Under the pieces are notes generated by a model that saw only the letters and a program-made list of their open reading frames with translations, had not been told where the DNA came from and searched no databases. A DNA stretch of 12,645 bases from AC-32 sp963746155 (lineage in GTDB: Bacteria; Actinomycetota; Thermoleophilia; Gaiellales; Gaiellaceae): positions 1-12,645 of the forward strand of contig CAVVAB010000013.1 of the NCBI GenBank assembly GCA_963746155.1, written 5' to 3'. This document shows positions 1 through 5,802 of this stretch, one piece after another; the stretch's first letter is position 1; each line of letters starts with the position of its first letter. A program made the translations under genes and the position numbers.

Positions 1-585
1 CCGCGGCTTCCTTGGCGTGCTGGCCGGCGCCGCGGTCGGCGCGCTGTTCATCGCGTTGACGCGGCGCGCGCTCCAGGATCGCCACGACCTCCGCTTCGGC
101 GACCTCGAGGCCGCCGACGCGAAGAAGGCGATCCTGATCGTCGCGCGTGATGACGGTGCACTCGTTCAGCCGAGGGGGTCGGCGTGGGCGTCTCCTACGG
201 CGGCGGCAGCCGAGCTCGGGATCTTCATCACGATCGCGATCGCGATCCACAACATCCCGGAAGGGCTGGCGATCAGCCTCTGGTCCGTGCCCCGCGGGGC
301 ACGGGTTCTGGGCCGCGGCGGGGCTGGAGCATCTTCTCGAGCCTTCCCGCAGCCGCTGGTCGCTCCGTTCGCGTACGTGTTTCGTCGAGGTAGTTCCTCC
401 CTTGTCTAGGGCCGCCGGGCTCGGGTTCGCGGGGGGAGCGATGGCGTGGCTCGTGTTCACAGAGCTGCTTCCGGACGCCCGGGCCGAGCTCGAGACGCGC
501 TCGCTCGTCGCCTGGCTCGGCGGCTCGCTGGCTCGTGATCGTCCGGCCTGCAGGCTGCCCTGCTCGCCCACGCAGGCGTCAGCAG
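1..585 (+). pseudogene. ZIP-family metal transporter remnant, multiply frameshifted, 5' end outside window
   Basis: Fragments of one ZIP (GufA/ZupT-like) divalent metal permease follow one another in the right order but in changing forward frames. Frame 2 gives a membrane segment starting LAGAAVGALFIAL. Frame 3 (from 147) gives MTVHSFS, the TM4 metal-site motif HSFSEG. Frame 2 then gives ELGIFITIAIAIHNIPEG, the TM5 motif. Next come WSIFSSLP (frame 1), QPLVA (frame 2) and FVEVVPPL through ELLPDA (frame 3, about 380-480). A final LQAALLAHA (frame 2, about 548-580) matches the hydrophobic C-terminus. At least two breaks look like single inserted C residues in identical agCcgag contexts (168-175 and 208-215). 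No single reading frame could make a permease. Either the gene is decayed or the contig edge carries indel errors. Family identity is clear from the two histidine motifs; the cause of the breaks is not. Confidence 0.82.
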
Positions 586-908
586 GGAGTTGCGTCCGGG
601 TTGCAGCCCGGAATGTGGTTCCGCGACGCGGCTGGGCGGGTCCGGAGATGCCTCAGCAGGAGGTCGGCAGGCTCGTGCAGCTCGAGGGTGGGCTCTCCGG
701 AGCCGAGCGTCGCACGGCCGTTCGTCTGTTGAGCCATCGTGTCCAGATCGTGTCGGCGCAGCCCATCCCGTCCATCGGGAGCACCGCGGATCGCAGCTGC
801 GCGCAACTACCGAATCCGTAGTTAGCCGAGCCGGGGATCGGCGAGCAGCCCGATGCCCCCAACCTCCACGCGCGGGGACGATGGGCGCAATACGACGAGG
901 AGGACCCG
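586..908. other. Intergenic stretch without a convincing gene
   Basis: This 323-base stretch separates the transporter remnant from the universal stress protein gene. Several frames are open on both strands, but none has a ribosome binding site or a recognisable protein. The best minus-strand candidate (ATG at 737, running to 579) has GC-rich third positions but no Shine-Dalgarno sequence. The stretch contains a small hairpin at 766-780 (5-bp stem tcccg/cggga) and the inverted repeat at 805-823, so its right half is probably the promoter and operator region of the downstream gene. Confidence 0.5.
805..823. promoter_or_regulatory. Operator-like imperfect palindrome upstream of the universal stress gene
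   Basis: The 19-base site AACTACcGAATCcGTAGTT is symmetric except for the mismatched pair 7/13 and its centre base, with uninterrupted 6-bp outer arms. It ends 85 bases before the start codon of the universal stress gene, a usual place for an activator or repressor site. It does not match the mycobacterial DosR box. NarL/FixJ-type regulators, one of which is encoded at 2289-2930, do bind inverted short half-sites of this general size. Linking the two is inference. Confidence 0.4.
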
Positions 909-1361
909 ATGAAGACGATCGTGATCGCAACCGACGGCTCGCTCTCGGCGCACGAGGCGGTCGAGTTCGGGCTCGACCTGGCCGCCGAGCAGAGGGCCGA
1001 CGCCGTGCTCGTGCACGTCGCCCCGGCAGTCGACGTGTTCCCCACCACCGGCTTCGGCATGTCGGGCGCACAGCAGCACGAGCTGACCGACGAGGACCGG
1101 CGCTCGCTCGAGGACGCGAAGGCGCTCGCCACGGAACGGGGTGTCGAGACGCGGACCGAGCTCCTCGTCGGCGACGCGGTCGACGAGATCGTCGCCTACG
1201 CCGACTCGGTCGACGCCGACCTGATCGTCATCGGCTCCCGCGGCCACGGCGCCATCGCGAGCGCGCTGCTCGGCAGCGTCTCGCGCGGGGTGCTGCACGA
1301 GGCGCGGCGGCCGGTGCTGGTCGTCCGCGGCACGCAGGTTCGCACGCCGGTCACTACGTGA
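909..1361 (+). CDS. Universal stress protein (UspA family, ATP-binding type)
   Basis: A 150-residue single Usp domain of normal family length, probably a cytoplasmic homodimer binding ATP. The N-terminus MKTIVIATDGS is the family's first beta strand with the nucleotide-contacting Asp9. The ATP-binding signature G-x2-G-x9-G-S is complete (Gly109, Gly112, Gly122, Ser123), and a final strand RPVLVVR (residues 134-140) closes the domain. The ATG is preceded by a strong GAGGAGGA site at 897-904. The gene appears monocistronic: a palindrome lies upstream and a hairpin directly downstream. Family members are induced by starvation, hypoxia and other stress. In mycobacteria several belong to the DosR regulon, which is notable because a DosS-like kinase pair lies 1.5 kb away. 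Which stress it serves cannot be read from the sequence. Confidence 0.93.
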   Translation: MKTIVIATDGSLSAHEAVEFGLDLAAEQRADAVLVHVAPAVDVFPTTGFGMSGAQQHELTDEDRRSLEDAKALATERGVETRTELLVGDAVDEIVAYADSVDADLIVIGSRGHGAIASALLGSVSRGVLHEARRPVLVVRGTQVRTPVTT

Positions 1362-1386
1362 AATCCCGCAGAACGTGCGGGGGATT
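1362..1386 (+). terminator. Hairpin directly after the universal stress gene
   Basis: The stem CCCGCA (1365-1370) pairs with TGCGGG (1376-1381) around the loop GAACG. With two bulged G it extends through AAT/ATT. It begins at the stop codon and lacks a T tract, so it may be a weak terminator or an mRNA 3'-end stabiliser rather than a classical intrinsic terminator. Confidence 0.4.
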
Positions 1387-1482
1387 CCCGCTCAGAGGGT
1401 CAGCGGCGGCCCGGATGGAGCAAACGCCTCGCCGCAACAGACTCCGCAAAGAAGAACGGACGCGACGGAAGGAGGAACAGGA

Positions 1483-2205
1483 ATGCGCAAGGTTCTGGAA
1501 ATCGGAGGTGTGATCGCAGCGATCGTCCTGATCGCATTCGGCATCGGTGCGATCGCGATGGGCTTCAGCGGGCAGTCGACGATCAACGACAGCCTCAAGC
1601 AGGAGCAGATCAGCGGCTCGGGCGACATGACGCCGACGGCCATCGCCGCCGAGGTCAAGGCGGCCAAGACCGCGCAGTCGGAGCTCGTCTCGAAGGTGCA
1701 GGCGGCGGGTGGAAAGATCACGCCGGCGCCGATCGACACCCCGACGTGCTCCATCGCCAACAAGCAGGTCGGAAACGGCGACCAGGCTCGCTGCTTCGCG
1801 AAGTACATGCGGATCCACACGTTCGGCGCCACCTCGGGCCTGACCTATTCGCAGATGGGCCGCTACATCGCCAAGCCCGACACGCCGTTGAAGCTCACGG
1901 ACGGCCTCGGCGCAACGAACGACCCGACCTACGCACTGACCGACCCGAAGACCCAGCAGCCCGTCAGCAACGGACGGCGTGACATCTGGGTCACCTACAC
2001 CGCCCTGACGACCGCGCTCAACTCGAGCTACATGGCGTCACGGCTCTCGGTGTTCGGGATCGTGGTCGGCGTGGCACTGCTGCTCGCCGGCATCGGCTTC
2101 GGGATCCTCGCGCTCATGGGCGCGCTGGAGAACCCGAAGATGGCCTTTGGCCACAAGCCGAAGGAGGCCGCGGCGCGGCCGCCGGAGGTCGCAGCCAAGG
2201 CCTAG
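1483..2205 (+). CDS. Unrecognised protein with two membrane segments and a large extracytoplasmic loop
   Basis: I do not recognise a family. The 240-residue protein starts at the ATG at 1483, chosen because GAAGGAGGA lies just upstream at about 1468-1476; the open frame runs further back to 1375 without a ribosome site. A strongly hydrophobic segment spans about residues 7-29 and a second about 189-213. Between them lies a hydrophilic domain of about 160 residues with Cys89 and Cys104, which could form a disulfide if the loop is outside. The loop begins with a Ser/Gly/Gln-rich stretch and a short helical Lys/Ala/Glu region (about 52-75). The C-terminal tail (about 217-240) is Lys/Ala/Pro-rich and would be cytoplasmic. 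The TM-loop-TM plan resembles small actinobacterial envelope or sensor accessory proteins. It stands alone between two hairpin elements, so it is probably transcribed alone. Function unknown. Confidence 0.85.
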   Translation: MRKVLEIGGVIAAIVLIAFGIGAIAMGFSGQSTINDSLKQEQISGSGDMTPTAIAAEVKAAKTAQSELVSKVQAAGGKITPAPIDTPTCSIANKQVGNGDQARCFAKYMRIHTFGATSGLTYSQMGRYIAKPDTPLKLTDGLGATNDPTYALTDPKTQQPVSNGRRDIWVTYTALTTALNSSYMASRLSVFGIVVGVALLLAGIGFGILALMGALENPKMAFGHKPKEAAARPPEVAAKA

Positions 2206-2224
2206 ACGGAATCCTCCGTCGCGC

Positions 2225-2288
2225 GGAGGGGCCGCGCCTGCGCGGCCCCTCCACCCCAGCAGAAGGCCGCCGCCTCGGGCGGCCTTCT
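2225..2288. terminator. Tandem bidirectional terminator between convergent genes
   Basis: There are two perfect hairpins in a row. The first has a 12-bp stem GGAGGGGCCGCG / CGCGGCCCCTCC (2225-2236 and 2241-2252) with a 4-base loop. The second has an 11-bp stem AGAAGGCCGCC / GGCGGCCTTCT (2261-2271 and 2278-2288) with a 6-base loop, followed by TCATT on the plus strand. They fill the gap between the membrane-protein gene and the convergent regulator gene; the second stem abuts the regulator's stop codon. Stable stems with modest pyrimidine tails are usual for terminators in very GC-rich genomes, and the symmetry should let them work in both directions. Confidence 0.8.
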
Positions 2289-2930
2289 TCATTCCTCCAG
2301 GAAGCCCTGGTCGAGCGCGTAGCGGACGAGCTCGGCGCGGCTCGAGAGGCGGAGCTTCTGCATGATGTGCGCGCGGTGCGTCTCGGCCGTGCGCACCGAG
2401 ATGAAGAGCTGCTTGGCGATCTCCTGGTTGGTGTGCCCGAGCGCGAGCAGGCGCAGCACCTCTCGCTCGCGGTCGGAGAGCGGATCCTCCTCGGCCCGCC
2501 TGCGCTCCTCGGTCTCCGCCGCGACGAGCCGCGCGCCGAGCTCCGGGTGGACGTAGCGCCCGCCGCCCGCGACCTCGACGATCGCGGCCACGAGCTCGGA
2601 GTCGGCCGCCTCCTTGAGGACGTAGCCGCTCGCGCCCGCCGAGAACGCCTCGCGCACGTAGCGCGGGTCGTCCTGCATCGACAGCACGAGCACCTTCAGG
2701 TCCGGTGTCTCGTGCAGCAGCTGCGGGACGACCTCGAGCCCGCTCTGGTCGGGCATCACCACGTCCATGAGAACCACGTCGGGCTTGAGCGAGCGCGCCT
2801 CGAAGACCGCCTCGCGCGCGCTTCCGGCCTCGCCGATCGCCTCGAGCTCCGGCTCGGCGTCGATCAGGAGCTTGAGCCCGGCGCGGACGACCGCATGGTC
2901 GTCGACGATCAGGATCTTCGTCTTGCTCAT
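2289..2930 (-). CDS. NarL/FixJ-family response regulator
   Basis: The 213-residue protein is a typical two-domain regulator. The receiver domain (about residues 4-120) keeps the acidic pair Asp10/Asp11, the phosphorylation site Asp56 (within VVLMDVVMP), Ser84 and Lys106, so it should be phosphorylated by its partner kinase. A linker rich in Glu/Arg (about 137-150) leads to a LuxR-type helix-turn-helix (about 150-210) with the family pattern LSDREREVLRLLALG, then TNQEIAKQLFIS and VRTAETHRAHIMQKL. Its ATG overlaps the kinase stop codon as ATGA (2927-2930), so it is the second gene of an operon and probably translated by coupling; no Shine-Dalgarno sequence is evident. It should be a DNA-binding transcription factor. 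Targets are unknown, though the adjacent stress and fermentation genes are candidates. Confidence 0.95.
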   Translation of the reverse strand: MSKTKILIVDDHAVVRAGLKLLIDAEPELEAIGEAGSAREAVFEARSLKPDVVLMDVVMPDQSGLEVVPQLLHETPDLKVLVLSMQDDPRYVREAFSAGASGYVLKEAADSELVAAIVEVAGGGRYVHPELGARLVAAETEERRRAEEDPLSDREREVLRLLALGHTNQEIAKQLFISVRTAETHRAHIMQKLRLSSRAELVRYALDQGFLEE

Positions 2931-4591
2931 CGCAGTGGCACGTCCGCGGCGATCGTCGTCCCGGCGCTCGGGCTCGACTCGATGCGCAGGCGCCCGCCGA
3001 GCAGCGCCAGCCGCTCCCGCATCGCGACCAGGCCGAAGCCGTCTCCGCCCGAGCTCGGGTCGAAGCCCTGTCCGTCGTCCTCGACGACCGCGGTGACGAA
3101 GCCCTCCATGCGCGTGAGCGCGATGCTGACGTGTCGCGCGCGCGCGTGCTTGACGACGTTCGTCAGCGACTCCTGGACGATCCGATAGAGCGCGGTCTCG
3201 ATCTCGCCGGGCAGGCGGGCCGAGCCAAGTGCTGCTCCGAAGTCGACCACCATCCCGGTCTGCTCGGCAAACGACGAGGTCAGGCGCTCGAGCGCGGCCA
3301 CGAGCCCGAAGTCGTCGAGGGCGCTCGGACGCAGCTCGACAGCGAGGCGCCGCACGTCCTGGAGGGTCGCGACCACGAGCTCGCGAAGCCGGGCCGTCGC
3401 CTCGCGCGACTCGTCGCTCTGGAGCGTCTCCTCGAGGTTCTTCAGCCCGAGCAGGATCGAGGTGAGCGCCTGTCCGGTCTCGTCGTGCAGCTCCCGTGCG
3501 AGCCTGCGGCGCTCGTTCTCCTGGGCGTCGACCACGCGGCGGAACGCCTCCCGCGCGATCCTTTCGGAGAGGTCGACGGCAACAGCGGCGCGGTTGGCGA
3601 ACGTCTCGGCCAGGCGGAGGTCGGTGTCGGAGAAACGCGGCTCGTCGCCGAGCTTGTCGTGCGCCTCGATCACGCCGATCGCCTCGGTTCGCACAAGCAA
3701 TGGGACCCAGAGCCCGGTGCGCGCGCCGATCGCCCGCGTCAGGTCGGGGTTCACGTCGGGGTCGTCGAGGACGGAGTCGACTCGCTCGCTTACGCCCCGC
3801 TCGAGCACGCGGCCACTCTTCGACGCCGAGCGCGCGACAACGCGGCCGACGATGCCCTCGCTCCCCTCACCCGCGGCCGCCACCACCCGCAGGTCTTCGG
3901 CGCCGACCGGCAGGAGCACGGTGACCACGCGCGCGTCCAGCAGCTCGCGCAGCCGGCGGGCGATCAGGTCGAGCAGCCGGTCGAGGTCGGTCTCGGTTGC
4001 GAGCGCGTTCCCCACCTCGTTCAGCGACTCGAGCTGATCCGACCAGCCCGTCGCCGCCTCGTACAGGCGCGCGTTCTCGATCGCGACCGCGGCCTGGCCG
4101 GCGAGGAGCGTGACGAGCTCCTCGTCCTCGGCGGTGAAGTCCTCCTCCCTCGCCTTCTCGGTCAGATAGAAGTTTCCGTACGCGGTTCCGCGGAGCAGGA
4201 TCGGAACGCCCAGGAACGACCGCATCGGCGGGTGCTTGGCGGGGAAGCCGACCGAGCGCGGGTCCTGGGCCAGGTCGTGGAGGCGGAGCGGCTTCGCATC
4301 CGTGATCAGGGCGCCGAGAATCCCGCCGCCGCGCGGGAAGTCGCCGATCGCTGCCTGCGTCTCCGCGTCGATCCCCGTCGTGACGAAGTGCTCGAGCTCC
4401 GAGCCGCCCTCGTCGATCACGCCGAGCGCGCCGTAGCGGGCACCCGTCAGCTCCGCGGCCTTCTCGACCAGCCGCTGCAGCAGCGCGTCGAGGGAGAGCT
4501 CGGACGTGATCGCGACACCGGCCTCGACCAGGGCGCGGAGCCGTTCCTCGCTCGAGCCGACCGCCGCCACGATGGCGAGCGTACCGCGCAC
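2927..4591 (-). CDS. GAF-GAF sensor histidine kinase, DosS/DevS-like
   Basis: This 554-residue soluble kinase has two GAF domains (about 18-175 and 190-340), a HisKA_3 dimerisation region with phospho-acceptor His369 in ARELHDETGQ, and a HATPase domain (about 460-554) with N box Glu474/Asn478, the DDGQGFD motif (505-511) and the GFGL motif (518-521). There is no membrane segment. The first GAF resembles mycobacterial DosS/DosT through ARYGALGV, RGGGILGALI, KPLRL, SVGFPAKHPPMRSFLGVP and YGNFYLTEKA. His120 in the KHPPM stretch appears to align with the heme-ligating histidine of DosS (His149), so heme-based oxygen, NO, CO or redox sensing is plausible but not shown. The start is GTG with AAGGAGGA about 11 bases upstream (4603-4610 on the plus strand). 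It is first in the operon with the response regulator and divergent from the alcohol dehydrogenase. Confidence 0.94.
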   Translation of the reverse strand: MRGTLAIVAAVGSSEERLRALVEAGVAITSELSLDALLQRLVEKAAELTGARYGALGVIDEGGSELEHFVTTGIDAETQAAIGDFPRGGGILGALITDAKPLRLHDLAQDPRSVGFPAKHPPMRSFLGVPILLRGTAYGNFYLTEKAREEDFTAEDEELVTLLAGQAAVAIENARLYEAATGWSDQLESLNEVGNALATETDLDRLLDLIARRLRELLDARVVTVLLPVGAEDLRVVAAAGEGSEGIVGRVVARSASKSGRVLERGVSERVDSVLDDPDVNPDLTRAIGARTGLWVPLLVRTEAIGVIEAHDKLGDEPRFSDTDLRLAETFANRAAVAVDLSERIAREAFRRVVDAQENERRRLARELHDETGQALTSILLGLKNLEETLQSDESREATARLRELVVATLQDVRRLAVELRPSALDDFGLVAALERLTSSFAEQTGMVVDFGAALGSARLPGEIETALYRIVQESLTNVVKHARARHVSIALTRMEGFVTAVVEDDGQGFDPSSGGDGFGLVAMRERLALLGGRLRIESSPSAGTTIAADVPLR

Positions 4592-4704
4592 GGCCCCCGA
4601 GATCCTCCTTCAGCTGTGGAAAACCCGCAGCGAGGTTGCGTGGCCTCGCCGATGTCGGCGCGTTGGACCCGGGCGAGAGTCGAAGGAACGCGAAAGGAGG
4701 AGCG

Positions 4705-5802
4705 ATGAAAGCTCTCGTCTACCACGGTCCCGGCCAGCGTTCCTGGGACGATGTCCCCGCTCCGACGATCCAGGAGCCGACTGACGCAATCGTGAAGATC
4801 GGCACGTCGACGATTTGCGGCACCGACCTGCACATCCTCAAGGGCGACGTCCCCGAAGTGCTGCCCGGGACGATCCTCGGCCACGAAGCCGTCGGCACGA
4901 TCGTCGAGACCGGCAGTGCAGTCACGACGTTCTCGCCCGGCGACCGCGTGCTGATCTCGTGCATCACCTCGTGCGGGCGCTGCCGGTTCTGCAAGGAGGG
5001 CCGCTACGGCCTCTGCACGGGCGGCGGCGGCTGGATCTTCGGCCACCTGATCGACGGTCTTCAGGCCGAGTACGCACGGGTTCCGTTTGCGGACACCTCG
5101 GTCTACAAGGTTCCGGAGGAGCTCACCGACGAGCAGGTGCTCTTCCTCGCAGACATCCTCCCCACCTCGTTCGAGGTCGGAATCCTGAACGGCGATGTGA
5201 AGCCGGGTGACACGGTCGCGATCGTCGGCGCGGGCCCGATCGGGCTCGCCGCAGTTCTGACCGCGAAGCTCTACACGCCTGGGCAGATCGTCGTGATCGA
5301 CCCCGCCACGCCTCGCCTCGAGAAAGCGCTCGAGCTCGGCGCGGACGTTGCGATCGACAACAGCCGCGAGGACGCCGTCGAACGGGTGATGGAGCTGACC
5401 GGCGGGCTCGGAGCGGACGTCGCGATCGAGGCTGTCGGGGTGCCGGAGACGTTCGAGCTCTGCGCCGACCTCGTTCGGCCCGGCGGTCGGGTCGCCAACG
5501 TCGGCGTCCACGGGCATCCGGCGACGCTCCACCTCGAGCGGCTGTGGATCCGCGACGTCACGATCACGACCGGCCTCGTGGACACGTTCACGACACCGAG
5601 GCTGCTCGAGCTGATCAGCAAGGGACGCCTGGATGCGACCTCGTTTGCGACGCACCGCTTCCCACTTGGCGAGACAATGGCGGCGTACGACACATTCGCC
5701 GACGCGGCCGCGACGAACGCGCTAAAGGTAGTGCTGGAAGCCGATCCGACCGGTCATCGGCAGCCGGAGGAAAAGGAGGCGCTTGTCGGTCAGCGCACGT
5801 AA
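4705..5802 (+). CDS. Zinc-dependent alcohol dehydrogenase (MDR family, NAD-type)
   Basis: The 365-residue medium-chain dehydrogenase oxidises an alcohol or reduces an aldehyde using a nicotinamide cofactor. The catalytic zinc ligands are present: Cys38 (in CGTDLH), His60-Glu61 (in GHEAVG) and Asp150. The structural zinc loop is complete with Cys90, Cys93, Cys96 and Cys104 (CGRCRFCKEGRYGLC). The Rossmann motif GAGPIG is at 175-180, and Asp199 after the next strand argues for NAD rather than NADP. The GHLIDG and AEYARVPFAD stretches are typical of a broad bacterial alcohol/threonine-dehydrogenase-like subgroup, so the substrate is uncertain. The ATG was chosen for AAAGGAGG just upstream (4693-4700); the frame is open further upstream without a site. 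Its last 20 bases overlap the next gene, so the two are cotranscribed. The operon pairs alcohol/aldehyde chemistry with acyl-CoA chemistry. Confidence 0.93.
   Translation: MKALVYHGPGQRSWDDVPAPTIQEPTDAIVKIGTSTICGTDLHILKGDVPEVLPGTILGHEAVGTIVETGSAVTTFSPGDRVLISCITSCGRCRFCKEGRYGLCTGGGGWIFGHLIDGLQAEYARVPFADTSVYKVPEELTDEQVLFLADILPTSFEVGILNGDVKPGDTVAIVGAGPIGLAAVLTAKLYTPGQIVVIDPATPRLEKALELGADVAIDNSREDAVERVMELTGGLGADVAIEAVGVPETFELCADLVRPGGRVANVGVHGHPATLHLERLWIRDVTITTGLVDTFTTPRLLELISKGRLDATSFATHRFPLGETMAAYDTFADAAATNALKVVLEADPTGHRQPEEKEALVGQRT
5774..5779 (+). promoter_or_regulatory. Shine-Dalgarno site supporting a TTG start
   Basis: AGGAGG, within AAAAGGAGG, lies inside the end of the alcohol dehydrogenase gene, three bases before TTG at 5783. 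The spacing is short, but no better in-frame start is near, and the acetyltransferase domain begins within about 15 residues. This supports the TTG start and translational coupling. Confidence 0.6.

Noticed and set aside
579..737. Possible minus-strand small gene (ATG at 737, ending LLLRHLRTRPAASRNHIPGC...)
   Set aside because: Third positions are GC-rich, but there is no ribosome site, no known motif, and it partly abuts a decayed gene. Not enough to call.
590..1513. 307-codon plus-strand frame spanning the gap and the universal stress gene
   Set aside because: Most of it overlaps the universal stress gene in the wrong frame, and the product is an Arg-rich run without structure. Only its extreme upstream part is the last piece of the ZIP remnant.
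4647..4660. CGCCGA-TG-TCGGCG palindrome upstream of alcohol dehydrogenase as an operator
   Set aside because: Short GC-only palindromes of this size are frequent by chance in 70% GC DNA, and no second copy was seen.
3131..4708. 525-codon open frame on the plus strand
   Set aside because: It lies opposite the histidine kinase, whose motifs are unambiguous. The translation is Arg/Glu/Leu-rich without domains, as expected of an antisense frame in very GC-rich DNA.
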